A stretch of 64,000 bases of DNA from DATHZQ01 sp965216945 (GCA_965216945.1 CBDCGU010000003.1:372001-436000); one strand, 5' to 3'; numbered from the stretch's first letter, positions 31,866 to 43,784 are shown. Made by a program: numbers and translations. The notes: a model not told the origin generated them from the letters alone.

Positions 31866-32743
31866 GTTCTCAGATATCTATGCACCGCCAGGCTGAGGCT
31901 CGAACCGATGGCTCCGACCAGCACTCCGAAGACCAACGTGAGAACTCCCCAGCGCACCAGGAACTCGCTGCCGATTTGGATGTCGATGAACGCGGGCAAC
32001 TCGGTCAGGCGATCCAGCGAGAGACGGTAGACCCCGACGGCCACCGCAATCGCCAGCACACCTCCGAAGAGGCCCTCGATCATCCCCTCAAGGAGAAATG
32101 GGATGCGAACGAACCAGTTCGATGCACCAACCAACCGCATGATCTCGATCTCTTCGCGGCGGGCGTAGATCGCCATGTGGATCGTGTTGGCGATGAGGGC
32201 AACCGCCGCCACACCAAGGGCGATGGACAGCACCCAGAACACGACGCGAAGGCCATCGCGTAACCCGGCCAGGGCATCGACCTGCGGGCCCGCCGTGATG
32301 ATCTGCTCCACACCAGGTGAGCTCTGTAACCGCTGCACGATCGTGTCGTAGTCCGTGAGATCGAACGGGCGCACCCGCAGCGACGCAGGGAGGATCGTGG
32401 GTGTCTCCTCGATCACGCGACGGGCCGCCGTGTTGTTGCGGAGCAGCTCGATGGCCTCGTCGAAGGCCGCCGACTTGGAAACGTAGAACACCTCGGCGAC
32501 CTCGTCCCAGCCCTGCACCTCGGCCTGCAGGTCTTCCACGTCGCGGAACTCGTCGCGAAGGAAGACAATGACGCGCACGTCCTCCGACCACCGCAAGGTG
32601 TTGATCCTGGCGATCTCGCCGAAGATGAGCGTGCCGAACATCAGCAGTAGCGAGATGAAGACTGCGAGGATCGCACCCAGAACCACCAGCGCATTGCGTC
32701 TGATGTTGTTGAACGCCTCGATGAAGACGTACTGAAGACTCAT
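31862..32743 (-). CDS. ftsX: Cell-division ABC transporter permease FtsX
   Basis: 293 aa with the FtsX arrangement: cytoplasmic start, first membrane helix (about 20-45), an extracellular domain (about 50-170, WSEDVRVIVFLRD...YVSKSAAFDEAIELL), then three C-terminal helices with the MLFGxLIF and EIEIMRLVGASNWFVR segments typical of the family. It recruits the M23 peptidase outside and FtsE inside. It overlaps both neighbours by 4 bp. Confidence 0.95.
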   Translation of the reverse strand: MSLQYVFIEAFNNIRRNALVVLGAILAVFISLLLMFGTLIFGEIARINTLRWSEDVRVIVFLRDEFRDVEDLQAEVQGWDEVAEVFYVSKSAAFDEAIELLRNNTAARRVIEETPTILPASLRVRPFDLTDYDTIVQRLQSSPGVEQIITAGPQVDALAGLRDGLRVVFWVLSIALGVAAVALIANTIHMAIYARREEIEIMRLVGASNWFVRIPFLLEGMIEGLFGGVLAIAVAVGVYRLSLDRLTELPAFIDIQIGSEFLVRWGVLTLVFGVLVGAIGSSLSLAVHRYLRT

Positions 32744-33582
32744 GAGGGATTCTCCGATTCCGGATCCTCGGCCTCGGCGGCGGAGGAGGCGGCATCGGAA
32801 TCAGGAGTGGCGGACTCGGCGGGAGGCGGAGGAGCCTGCGGTGGACGCACCGGGTCGACCGGCGTCGCCAGCTCCTCGGTGATGGCACCGGCAGATCGGG
32901 AGCGGCGCTCATACACACCACTGCGCTGATCGCGCACGAGCCGGCCCCGCTCGAGCTGCACGACCCGGCGACGCATGGCATCGACGATGGCGTGGTCGTG
33001 AGTGGCCATGACCACCGTCGTGCCCGTGCGGTTGATGCGATCGAGGATGCGCATGATGCCGACGGAGGTGGCCGGATCGAGGTTCCCCGTCGGCTCGTCG
33101 GCCAGCAGGATCAGCGGACGGTTGACGAATGCCCGTGCGATCGACACTCGCTGCTGCTCACCACCGGACAGCTGGCGGGGATACCGTTCGGCGTTGGCGG
33201 AGAGACCGACGAGCTTGAGCACCTGCGGCACCTGGTTGCGTATCACGGAGCGAGGGCGGCCGGTGACCTCGAGTGCGAACGCCACGTTCTCGTACACGGT
33301 CTTGTTGGGGAGGAGCTTGAAGTCCTGGAACACCGTTCCGATGGACCGGCGGAGGTGCGGAATCTTCCAGTTGGCCAGCGCCGATGCGTGCTTGCCGGCA
33401 ACCCAGATGTCACCGTTCGTGGGCCGTTCCTCGCGCATCATCAGCCGGATGATCGTCGACTTGCCCGATCCGGAGGGACCGACGAGGAACACGAACTCAC
33501 CCTTGGCGATTTCGAGCCCGACGTCCTTGACGGCGATGACACCACCGTCGTAGACCTTCGTCACGTTTTCGATACGGATCAT
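32740..33582 (-). CDS. ftsE: Cell-division ABC ATPase FtsE with C-terminal extension
   Basis: 280 aa. ABC ATPase with Walker A GPSGSGKS (35-42), signature LSGGEQQR, Walker B LILLADEPTG and switch His in ATHDH. The core ends near 225; a Pro/Ala/Glu-rich tail of about 50 residues follows, longer than usual FtsE. ATG 33582 matches the family start and has GAGG upstream; the longer frame to 33621 is unlikely. It is first in the ftsE-ftsX-M23-smpB run. Confidence 0.95.
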   Translation of the reverse strand: MIRIENVTKVYDGGVIAVKDVGLEIAKGEFVFLVGPSGSGKSTIIRLMMREERPTNGDIWVAGKHASALANWKIPHLRRSIGTVFQDFKLLPNKTVYENVAFALEVTGRPRSVIRNQVPQVLKLVGLSANAERYPRQLSGGEQQRVSIARAFVNRPLILLADEPTGNLDPATSVGIMRILDRINRTGTTVVMATHDHAIVDAMRRRVVQLERGRLVRDQRSGVYERRSRSAGAITEELATPVDPVRPPQAPPPPAESATPDSDAASSAAEAEDPESENPS

Positions 33583-33659
33583 GAGGGAAACCTCGATAGG
33601 GCGGGCTGGTGCAGCGCGCACACGGCCCGTTTTGCTGTTAGCTCATCCCCTCCTCCGCA

Positions 33660-33675
33660 GGGGGAGCCTACCCCC
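33660..33675 (-). terminator. Short hairpin after prfB
   Basis: GGGGG, 6-nt loop, CCCCC, 60 bp past the prfB stop and before ftsE. Weak candidate terminator. Confidence 0.3.
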
Positions 33676-33735
33676 GGTGTGGATCAACACAAAGAACCGG
33701 GGAGCTCGCCGAATGCCCCTACAGGAACAACACGG

Positions 33736-34849
33736 CTATTGCTCGAGGGCGGCCCGGCGCCATTGGAGGTAGGCGTCCATGAAAGGCTCGATGTCGCCGT
33801 CGAGGACACCCTGCACGTTGCCGACCTCGTGGTCGGTGCGGAGGTCCTTCACCAGCTGGTAGGGCTGCAGCACGTAGGAACGGATCTGGCGGCCCCATCC
33901 GGCTTCCGTCTGCTCGCCGCGGATGGCGGCGATCTCCTTCTGCTGTTCGGCCCTTGCGTGCTCTGCCAGCCGTGAGGCCAGGAGCGCCATCGCCCTGTTC
34001 TTGTTCTGCAGCTGCGACCGCTCGTTCTGGCAGGCAACGACGATGCCGGTGGGGAGGTGGGTGATGCGCACCGCCGAGTCGGAGGTGTTGACGTGCTGCC
34101 CGCCGGCACCCTGGGAACGGTACGTGTCGATGCGCAGCTCCTCGTCGTTGATCTCGACGTCACCAACCTCTACCTCGGGAATCACGTCGACCCCGGCGAA
34201 CGAGGTGTGACGGCGTGCGGCCGCATCAAACGGGCTGATGCGCACCAAACGGTGGACTCCGCGCTCGCTTTCGAACATCCCGTACGCATGATCACCCTTC
34301 ACCGTCAACGTCGCCGATTTGATGCCGGCTTCCTCGCCCGGCGACACCTCGTCGACCTCGAAGCTGAACTGGGAACGCTCGAGATAGCGGATGTACATGC
34401 GCAACATCATCTCGGCCCAGTCGTGGGCGTCGACTCCCCCGGCGCCTGCATGGATGCTGACGATGGCGGGTTTGTCGTCGTACTCACCGTAGAAGAGGCT
34501 CTCCCGCTCCAGCGCGGTCAGCAGCGTCTCCGTCTCGGCCAGGTCCGCAACGACCTCACGCGCCACGCCGTCGTCCTCTTCCTCGGCGGCGAGATCGAGC
34601 AGGATCTGCGCATCCTCGAGCCGGGTCTCCAGAGCCTGGATCCGAGAGATGGTTCCCTCGAACCGCGCCAACCGGCGCGTCACCTCGAGTGCCCGGTCCT
34701 GGTCGTCCCAGAGATCGGGAGCCGAGGCCGCCTTCTTCAGCTCCTCGAGCTCGGCGGTCTTGCCGTCGACGTCAAAGGAACCTCCTGGCGTCGTCGAGGC
34801 GAGCCTCGAGATCCTTGAGCGCGGCGCGGGGGTCGATCTGGTCGTTCAT
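33736..34849 (-). CDS. prfB: Peptide chain release factor 2 with programmed frameshift
   Basis: Reads stop codons UGA/UAA. The gene is in two frames: 25 codons from ATG 34849 to an in-frame TGA at 34772-34774, then +1 frame from GAC at 34773 to the stop at 33736, giving 370 aa. The slip site is CTT-TGA-C with AGGAGG three bases before CTT, the classic autoregulatory RF2 site. Motifs are SPF (RISPFDAAARRHTSF), which recognises the stop codon, and GGQ (GAGGQHVNTSDSAVR), which releases the peptide. It lies between secA and ftsE, as in many actinobacteria. Confidence 0.95.
34771..34786 (-). promoter_or_regulatory. prfB programmed +1 frameshift site
   Basis: AGGAGGTTCCTTTGAC on the minus strand: internal Shine-Dalgarno AGGAGG, 3-nt spacer, CTT slippery codon, UGA stop, C. 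When RF2 is scarce the ribosome pauses at UGA and slips by one base. Confidence 0.95.
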
Positions 34850-34906
34850 TTGGAGCGCGATGGTAGGCCGAGATGCGGGACGCCCGATCGCAGTGCCGGC
34901 GTCGAC

Positions 34907-34930
34907 TCGCTCGAAGCCTGCTTCGAGCGA
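34907..34930 (-). terminator. 24-nt palindrome after secA (copy 1)
   Basis: TCGCTCGAAGC, CT, GCTTCGAGCGA: a near-perfect palindrome just past the secA stop. An identical 24-mer follows hpf at 37673. A terminator role is likely, but exact duplication also fits a small repeated element. Confidence 0.6.
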
Positions 34931-34934
34931 AGCG

Positions 34935-37580
<2,646 letters not shown>

Positions 37581-37672
37581 TGCACCGTGAATTGTAGATG
37601 CGGCCGGGACGTGAGTGAACACCCCGCCCGAGCAGTGTCTCGCCGGCAACGAGCGGAGTCCGAAAGATGAGC

Positions 37673-37696
37673 TCGCTCGAAGCCTGCTTCGAGCGA
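37673..37696 (-). terminator. 24-nt palindrome after hpf (copy 2)
   Basis: Identical to the palindrome at 34907-34930, 14 bp past the hpf stop. Confidence 0.6.
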
Positions 37697-37709
37697 AACC
37701 ACCCGTGAA

Positions 37710-38261
37710 TCAGGAGGGCTCGATGAGGCCGAGGGCTCCGTCCTTGCGGTGATAGAGAACGCAGTGCTTGCCGCTGTCGGCGTCGAGGAAGAAGAAGAAG
37801 TCGTGGCCGAGCATGTCCATCTGCAACACGGCTTCTTCAGCCGACATCGGTCGCATCTCGAACCTCTTCGTCCGAACGATGTTGGACCCGCTCTCGGCGG
37901 ACGGCTCGGACGGTGCACCGAGGTCTCCGTTGTCGGCACGCTCGGGCTGCGGGCGCGAACGCTGAATCAGTCGCTCTTTGAGCCGGCGCAACTGGCGTTC
38001 GAACTTGTCGACCGCAAGATCGAGAGCGGCGCGGTCGTCTGCCGCATCGGCTTCGACGCGGACCGTGTGGCCCTTCGTGTGGCTGGTGATCTCGACACAG
38101 AACCGGCCATCCGAGCGGCGAGGATTGGTCCGCTCTGCGAACTCGACGTCTGCGGTTCCACCACCGTCGAGGATGCGACCGGCATGCCGAACCTTCTCGT
38201 CGGCAAGCCGGCGCACCGAGTCATCCACCTGCATGTTCTTCCCGTGCACACGAACGTCCAC
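37710..38261 (-). CDS. hpf: Long-form ribosome hibernation promoting factor
   Basis: 183 aa. The N-terminal domain (1-100) binds the ribosomal A/P sites: VDVRVHGKNMQVDDSVRRLADEK start and LDLAVDKFERQLRRLK end. A variable linker and the C-terminal dimerisation domain (about 130-183: KRFEMRPMSAEEAVLQMDML, LYHRKDGALGLIEP) follow. The long form joins ribosomes into 100S dimers in resting cells. GTG 38261 is supported by AAAGGAG five bases upstream. It begins 14 bp after the comF-like gene. Confidence 0.93.
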   Translation of the reverse strand: MDVRVHGKNMQVDDSVRRLADEKVRHAGRILDGGGTADVEFAERTNPRRSDGRFCVEITSHTKGHTVRVEADAADDRAALDLAVDKFERQLRRLKERLIQRSRPQPERADNGDLGAPSEPSAESGSNIVRTKRFEMRPMSAEEAVLQMDMLGHDFFFFLDADSGKHCVLYHRKDGALGLIEPS

Positions 38262-38275
38262 CGATGCTCCTTTCG

Positions 38276-38986
38276 TCAGTCGCCGGGGTTGGTTGGACGC
38301 GGCGGCCACCACGGCCGGTCGTCGTCCGTCGAGTAATCGAGGGGCCCACCACGAAGGCGGGCAGGGGACACGTTGGCCTCACCGGGTCGCAGCTCCGCGG
38401 GGCGATGTGTGTTCACCAACGTGTGAAGAACCCTACTCGGTGATGTGGCTACGAGAGCCCGCGGTTGGGGAGCCCCCAGAACGGCGGCGGCAGCATCCAG
38501 GGTTGCACCGGTAGTGGCCACGTCGTCGATCATCACTGCCCCTGGCGCCACCGGGGCCCTGCTGGTGAAACGGGCGGCCGATCGCTGCCGGTCGCCTTGG
38601 CCGGCATGGCGCGGCCACCACGGAGCCGGACGCAGCGCCCGGAGCACCGGCAGCCCGGTTCGCCGCCCGATCCGGCGTGCCAGGGCATCGGCGGGATCGA
38701 GACCGTACCGCCAGCGGCGCAGCGTGGCCCTCGGCACCGGGACGAGCCCGGTTGCCGCGGGAGGCAAGCGCTCCGCCATGGCCCGAGCCAGCTCGTCGAG
38801 GGGAGATGCCAACCGCCGGTATTTGGCATCATGGACGAGGCGGCGCGCCGCACCGTGGTGACGGTAGGCCGCCGTGACCAACACCCCTCCCAGGGTGCGG
38901 AACTGGGGACCCGCCTGGAGGGACATGGCACAGGGCTCGCAGATGCGGCGATCACTCCAGTTGCCGCAGGCCGCACAGCCGTACAT
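38276..38986 (-). CDS. ComF-family phosphoribosyltransferase-like protein
   Basis: 236 aa. An N-terminal zinc motif CAAC...CEPC (MYGCAACGNWSDRRICEPC), then a phosphoribosyltransferase-like domain with YRHHGAARRLVHDAKY, LVPVPRATLRRWRYG and the PRPP loop VMIDDVATTGATLDAA. ComFC proteins take part in DNA uptake in some bacteria, but many members have unknown roles. ATG 38986 is where homology begins. Confidence 0.85.
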   Translation of the reverse strand: MYGCAACGNWSDRRICEPCAMSLQAGPQFRTLGGVLVTAAYRHHGAARRLVHDAKYRRLASPLDELARAMAERLPPAATGLVPVPRATLRRWRYGLDPADALARRIGRRTGLPVLRALRPAPWWPRHAGQGDRQRSAARFTSRAPVAPGAVMIDDVATTGATLDAAAAVLGAPQPRALVATSPSRVLHTLVNTHRPAELRPGEANVSPARLRGGPLDYSTDDDRPWWPPRPTNPGD

Positions 38987-39101
38987 GACCGCACTGTGCC
39001 ACGGGCGTGCGACACGATCCAGGGGCCGGCGATCCTCCGGAGTCGGGACCCCGAGCGGACCGATCCGATCGCCCCGACCGGTGCCGGTGGTGCGGCGTAG
39101 C

Positions 39102-39135
39102 GGGACCTGATCCGCCGTACGGCCTCTCAGGTCCC
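39102..39135 (-). terminator. Terminator hairpin of ahcY
   Basis: GGGACCTGA, 16-nt loop containing a nested CCGTACGG, TCAGGTCCC: 9-bp stem overlapping the ahcY stop codon. No U-run. Confidence 0.5.
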
Positions 39136-40374
39136 TTCTTGCCAGCTTGCGAGATATTTGGCTTGTTCCGGGGTCAGCGTCTCCAGACCACCGCCCATGG
39201 ACGCCAGCTTGAGACGGGCGACCTCCTGATCGAGCTCCTTCGGCAGCACGTAGACGTCCGCCTCGAGGGAGTCGCGGTTCTCCACCATCCACTCGGCAGC
39301 CAGCGCCTGATCGGCGAACGACATGTCCATGACATCGGCCGGGTGCCCCTCGGCGGCGCCGAGGTTCACGAGTCGACCTTCGGCAACCACGAGCAGGCGA
39401 CGCCCATCGGGGAGTTGGTACTCCCGGAGGTTGTCGCGAAGCTCACGGGTCGATTCCGACATCTCGGCGAGGGCGGCCAGGTCGAGCTCCACGTCGAAGT
39501 GGCCTGCGTTCGCCAGGATCGCTCCGTCCTTCATGACGGCGAAGTGTTCCTCGCGGAAGACATGGATGTTGCCCGTTGCGGTGATGAACACGTCACCGAC
39601 CTCGGCGGCGTCTGCGGTCGTCATCACCCGATGCCCGCTCATCGCTGCCGCGATGGCGCGGACCGGATCCACCTCGACAACGATCGTCTCGGCGCCCATC
39701 CCGGCGGCACGTTCGGCGATACCCCACCCGCAGTCGCCGTACCCGGCGACGACCACCTTGCGACCGGCATACAGTATGTTGGCGGCTCGCAGGATGCCGT
39801 CGAGCGACGATTGCCCAGTGCCGTGCCGGTTGTCGAACAGGTGCTTCGTGTCGGAGTCGTTGACGGCGATGACCGGGTAGCGCAGCACGCCATCCGCAGC
39901 CATTGCTCGCAAGCGAATCACGCCGGTCGTCGTCTCCTCGAGCCCTCCGATGACCACTTGATCGGCCCGCTCCTTGTGCAGCACGGTCGTCGTATCGGCG
40001 CCGTCGTCGAAGACGATGTCCGGCTCGGTGTCGAGCACGGCGTGAATGTGCTCGTAGAACTTCTTGGAGTCCTCGCCCCGTACGGCGAAGACGGGGACAC
40101 CGAGATCGACGAGCGCGGCGGCCACGTCGTCTTGCGTCGAGAGCGGGTTGGAGGCACAAAGAGCCACGCTCGCCCCACCTGCCCGCAGTGCAAGCATGAG
40201 ATTCGCCGTCTCCGTGGTCACGTGCATGCACGCTCCAACCTTGATCCCGGCGAGGGGCTGTTCACGCTCGAAGCGCTCTTGAATCGCAGCAAGTACGGGC
40301 ATGCGGCGGCCCGCCCACTCGATCCGACGATGGCCCAGCTCGGCGAGAGCCTTGTCGGCGATGTCAAAATCCAC
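39127..40374 (-). CDS. ahcY: S-adenosylhomocysteine hydrolase
   Basis: 415 aa. Splits S-adenosylhomocysteine into adenosine and homocysteine, using bound NAD. Visible motifs are HVTTETANL, the substrate region VNDSDTKHLFDNRHGTGQS, the NAD-binding GYGDCGWG (the commoner form is GYGDVGKG), ATGNIHVF and NAGHFDVE. The length fits the short bacterial/archaeal type. GTG 40374 has GAGGA six bases upstream. It completes the methyl cycle; no other methyl-cycle gene is close. Confidence 0.95.
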   Translation of the reverse strand: MDFDIADKALAELGHRRIEWAGRRMPVLAAIQERFEREQPLAGIKVGACMHVTTETANLMLALRAGGASVALCASNPLSTQDDVAAALVDLGVPVFAVRGEDSKKFYEHIHAVLDTEPDIVFDDGADTTTVLHKERADQVVIGGLEETTTGVIRLRAMAADGVLRYPVIAVNDSDTKHLFDNRHGTGQSSLDGILRAANILYAGRKVVVAGYGDCGWGIAERAAGMGAETIVVEVDPVRAIAAAMSGHRVMTTADAAEVGDVFITATGNIHVFREEHFAVMKDGAILANAGHFDVELDLAALAEMSESTRELRDNLREYQLPDGRRLLVVAEGRLVNLGAAEGHPADVMDMSFADQALAAEWMVENRDSLEADVYVLPKELDQEVARLKLASMGGGLETLTPEQAKYLASWQEGT

Positions 40375-40551
40375 GGTCAATCCTCTTTCTACGGGCGTCA
40401 CAGCGCACAACACCGGGGTGGTTGGAGGACCAGATGCTAGGCATCTGCCCCGCCCTCGGATCCGAGGCGCTCGTTGTGCCGAACACGGAGGTTGCCTTCG
40501 CGATACGCTTACCCGCGGCAAGCGACGCAAGCGCTGAAGGGGATCGCCACT

Positions 40552-40908
40552 GTGACCTTTGTCGAAAAGCCCTGGGGGAACGAACTGATCTGGTCCGTCA
40601 CCGATGACTATGCCGCCAAGGTCATCACCATCCATGCCGGCAAACGTCTCTCCCTCCAATATCACGAGAAGAAGGTGGAGTCCATCCTCGTGATCGAGGG
40701 CATGCTCCGCCTCCATCTCGAGGACGACAACAACAACGTCGTGGTGCGCGAGATGAGACCGGGCGACTACGCCCACATTGGCCGCGGGCGTACCCACCGA
40801 TTCGAGGCGGTGGAAGACACCAAGCTCGTCGAGGTGTCGACGCCCGAACTCGACGACGTCGTTCGGCTCGAGGACGACTACGGCCGACAGGGCACGAGCG
40901 CACCCTGA
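40552..40908 (+). CDS. Cupin protein, mannose-6-phosphate isomerase type
   Basis: 118-aa single cupin. FVEKPWGNELIWSVTDDY opens it as in the C-terminal domains of mannose-6-phosphate isomerase/GDP-mannose pyrophosphorylase. Metal ligands are likely in YHEKKVESILVIEG and the late HIGRGRTHRFEA. GTG 40552 has AAGGGG upstream. It may isomerise a phosphosugar feeding manB; the reaction is not certain because short cupins vary widely. Confidence 0.72.
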   Translation: MTFVEKPWGNELIWSVTDDYAAKVITIHAGKRLSLQYHEKKVESILVIEGMLRLHLEDDNNNVVVREMRPGDYAHIGRGRTHRFEAVEDTKLVEVSTPELDDVVRLEDDYGRQGTSAP

Positions 40909-41012
40909 GGAGCTCCGGCGGGGGTTGATTCGCCAGCCGAGCGTCGCCCGGCGTAGTGCCGCGTCGCCCGACGCCGGCCTGCAACCACCGATCGGCTCCC
41001 GGTGCGGAGGGC

Positions 41013-41192
41013 TTAGCCGGGCGGGGCGTCGTCGACCACCATGTCGGGGATGCCGTGCTCGTCCACGGGATAGGTCCGCCCACACGTCTGGCACACGAGG
41101 ACGCCGTCCGTGTGATCCTCCTCCAGCCTCCCGCCGTCGACCGGGCACTGCATGATGGCCAGCAGCTCGGGGGGCACGAGATGATCGGTCAT
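41013..41192 (-). CDS. Trm112/YcaR-family zinc-ribbon protein
   Basis: 59 aa: PELLAIMQCPVDGGRL...LVCQTCGRTYPVDEHGIPDM, the Trm112/UPF0434 pattern with a Cys cluster for zinc. Such proteins activate methyltransferases in eukaryotes; bacterial roles are unclear. ATG 41192 overlaps the manB stop (ATGA), so it is co-translated. Confidence 0.85.
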   Translation of the reverse strand: MTDHLVPPELLAIMQCPVDGGRLEEDHTDGVLVCQTCGRTYPVDEHGIPDMVVDDAPPG

Positions 41193-42529
41193 GCCGCCGC
41201 CTCTACGGCCCTGCGGACCGCGGCGACGGTGGCCGCAACCTGATCCGCATCGGCGGCCTCCACGTTGAGGCGCAACACGGGCTCGGTGTTCGAGGGGCGC
41301 AAGTTGAACCATGCGCCATCGCCGAGATCGACGGTGAGCCCGTCGAGCCGGTCGACGCTCTCGGCCGGGTAACCGGTGGCGACGGTCTCGAGGACCTCCT
41401 GCGGAGACGGCACCGTGAGGTTGATCTCCCCGGAATGGGCGTACGGCTCGTACCGGGATCGCAGGTCGGAGAGGGGTATGCCACGCTCGGACAGCACCCG
41501 CAGCAACACCAGCATGGCGAGAATGCCCGAGTCGGCGCGGAAGTTGTCGCGGAAGTAGTAGTGGCCGGAGTGTTCGCCGCCGAAGACGGCGTCCGTGTCC
41601 TTCATCACCTCCTTGATGAAGGAGTGACCCACCCTGGTACGAACCGGAGTACCCCCGGCGCGGAGGACGGTCTCCGGGACCGCCCGGCTGCAGATCAGAT
41701 TGTGGACCACCGTCGACCCGGGATGTTGCTCGAGGAACCACTCGGCGACGATGGCCGTCGTCGTGCTGCCCGGCAGCGGTGTGCCACGCTCGTCGATGAA
41801 GAACGCCCGGTCGGCGTCGCCGTCGAAGGCCACTCCCAGATCTGGTGAGGTCCTGTCGACCACGTCCAGCAGATCGACCAGATTCTCGGGCCGTAGCGGA
41901 TCTGCCGGATGGTTGGGGAACGTCCCATCGGGCTCGAGGTACAGCCCGTCGAGGCGGGCGGCGAGCCGGTCGAAAACCGCAGGCAGCGCCACACCAGCCA
42001 TGCCGTTGCCTCCATCGGCGGCCACCTGCAGCCCGGCAACGGCATCGGCCCCGACGACGCCGACGATGTGATCGACATATTGAGTCGTGATATCGAGCGT
42101 GCTCACCGTCCCGGTGTGCTCGGCGGGAGGCAGTCCCTTCTCCGCCGTGGCCCGGATCTCGCGGAGCCCGCTGTCGGCGCCGACCGGTGCGGCGCCCTCA
42201 CGGCAGAACTTGAGCCCGTTGTACTGAGGTGGGTTGTGGGAGGCCGTGATCACAACGCCCGGCAAGTCGTGGGCGCCGGCCGCAAAGTACAACATGTCCG
42301 TGGTGATCATCCCGAGGTCGACGGCCTCCACGCCCTGGCCGGTGATGCCCCGGATGACGGCTGCGGACAGCTCCGGCGACGAGGTCCGGCAGTCCCGACC
42401 CACCGCGACACGTGGAGCGGAGGCGAAGACGGCGAACGCGGCACCGATGCGCTCGGCGGCCTCCGCATCGAGTTGCTCCGGTGCGAGACCGCGCACGTCG
42501 TAGGCCTTGAAGATCTGGGAGAGGTCCAT
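41189..42529 (-). CDS. manB: Phosphomannomutase/phosphoglucomutase
   Basis: 446 aa. Alpha-D-phosphohexomutase with all four site loops: phosphoserine TASHNP, metal loop DGDADR, sugar-binding GEHSGH and phosphate-binding RPSNTEP. It makes mannose-1-phosphate or glucose-1-phosphate for envelope polymers. ATG 42529 matches the family start; a TACACT box lies nine bases before it. Neighbours (Trm112, cupin, glycosyltransferases, ahcY, DUF3499) form a conserved actinobacterial set. Confidence 0.95.
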   Translation of the reverse strand: MDLSQIFKAYDVRGLAPEQLDAEAAERIGAAFAVFASAPRVAVGRDCRTSSPELSAAVIRGITGQGVEAVDLGMITTDMLYFAAGAHDLPGVVITASHNPPQYNGLKFCREGAAPVGADSGLREIRATAEKGLPPAEHTGTVSTLDITTQYVDHIVGVVGADAVAGLQVAADGGNGMAGVALPAVFDRLAARLDGLYLEPDGTFPNHPADPLRPENLVDLLDVVDRTSPDLGVAFDGDADRAFFIDERGTPLPGSTTTAIVAEWFLEQHPGSTVVHNLICSRAVPETVLRAGGTPVRTRVGHSFIKEVMKDTDAVFGGEHSGHYYFRDNFRADSGILAMLVLLRVLSERGIPLSDLRSRYEPYAHSGEINLTVPSPQEVLETVATGYPAESVDRLDGLTVDLGDGAWFNLRPSNTEPVLRLNVEAADADQVAATVAAVRRAVEAAA

Positions 42530-42611
42530 AGGCCTGCGAGTGTAGGACGCAGCCCTGCCCGATCGGCCGTGCCGCTTCGCATCGCCGCACACTCCTACAC
42601 TTGCCGCTCTC

Positions 42612-43307
42612 ATGCCCGCAACCCGACCGTCGGTGTCGGTGGTCATCCCCGTCCACAACGAAGCCGACTACCTCCCTCCAGCCATCGAGCAGCTGTTCGT
42701 CGAGCTCGCCCCGGTCGACGCCGACATCACGGTCGTGCTCGCCGAGAACGGCTCCACGGACGACACGGCCCACGTCGCCCATGAGCTGACGGACCGGTAC
42801 CCGGCGCTGTCGGTCATCACGCTGGAGCAAGCCGACTATGGCGCAGCCATGCGGGCCGGCTTCCTCGCCGCAAAGGGAGATTGGGTCGTCAACTTCGACA
42901 TCGACTACTTCTCGGGGGCGTTCCTCACCGAAGCGCTGCGACAGGAGGCCGACATCGTGCTCGGCTCGAAACGAGCCCCGGGGTCGGACGATCGCCGGTC
43001 CTTGTTTCGCCGTCTTGCGACCTGGGGCTTCAACGTGATGTTGCGCACGCTGTTTCGGTCCGAGGTGTCGGACACCCACGGCATGAAGGCGCTGCGGCAT
43101 GACACCGTCCAGGGGATCGCCCCGGCTGTGGTCTCGACGACCGACCTGTTCGACACGGAGCTGGTGATCCGGGCCGAGCGAGCGGGTGCGACCATCGTCG
43201 AGATCCCCGTGGTGGTCGAAGAGCTTCGGGACAGCAAATCGCAGCTCTGGAAGAGGGTCCCGCGGACGTTGCGGGGCCTGTGGCGGATCCGCCGCGTCAT
43301 CAGTTGA
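42612..43307 (+). CDS. Family 2 glycosyltransferase
   Basis: 231 aa GT-A fold: SVSVVIPVHNEADYL nucleotide-binding start, ENGSTDDT, and the metal site NFDIDYFSG. No membrane helix is evident. Length and the LWKRVPRTLRGLWRIRR tail resemble dolichol/undecaprenyl-phosphate mannosyl- or glucosyltransferase relatives, but donor and acceptor cannot be read. A TACACT box (42596) lies 10 bases before the ATG. It pairs with the GtrA protein converging from the other strand. Confidence 0.85.
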   Translation: MPATRPSVSVVIPVHNEADYLPPAIEQLFVELAPVDADITVVLAENGSTDDTAHVAHELTDRYPALSVITLEQADYGAAMRAGFLAAKGDWVVNFDIDYFSGAFLTEALRQEADIVLGSKRAPGSDDRRSLFRRLATWGFNVMLRTLFRSEVSDTHGMKALRHDTVQGIAPAVVSTTDLFDTELVIRAERAGATIVEIPVVVEELRDSKSQLWKRVPRTLRGLWRIRRVIS

Positions 43308-43313
43308 GGGACC

Positions 43314-43784
43314 TCAATCGTCGACGGAAGCCCTGACCTCCGCATCGGCCTCGCCTCGGAGGGCTCTGCGAAACACGATGTCGCGGTATCCGGCGAACTT
43401 GGGAACGAGCACGACGACGACTGCGGCCACCTTGGCCACGTTCTCACCGACGATGTCCAGCGGGCCGAAGAAGACGTCCGCAAGCTCGACGACCGCCAGC
43501 GTGACGAGCAGCGCAAGCAGGTTGACGACGTAGAAGTTGATCGTCTCCCGCACGCTCACACCCCCGGTGCGGATGCCGAAAGTGAACCGCCGGTTCAGCA
43601 GATACGAGATGAACGTTGCGGTCGAGAATGCCAGGACGATGGCCCAGTTGCGCGGCACCGAAACCGCTCGCAGCAGATTGAACACACCAAAGTCGACAAA
43701 CGTGTTGAAGACGCCGATCAGCCCGACGGAGGCAAACTGGCGGACCGCTTCCTTCGTGGCGAAGGTCCGCAAGTAGTTCTTCAC
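43314..43784 (-). CDS. GtrA-family membrane protein
   Basis: 156 aa, four membrane helices: QFASVGLIGVFNTFVDFGVF, FISYLLNRRFTF and ETINFYVVNLLALLVT are hallmark segments. GtrA proteins help move lipid-linked sugars across the membrane. GTG 43784 overlaps the stop of the upstream membrane protein (GTGA). An acidic tail follows the last helix. Confidence 0.88.
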   Translation of the reverse strand: MKNYLRTFATKEAVRQFASVGLIGVFNTFVDFGVFNLLRAVSVPRNWAIVLAFSTATFISYLLNRRFTFGIRTGGVSVRETINFYVVNLLALLVTLAVVELADVFFGPLDIVGENVAKVAAVVVVLVPKFAGYRDIVFRRALRGEADAEVRASVDD

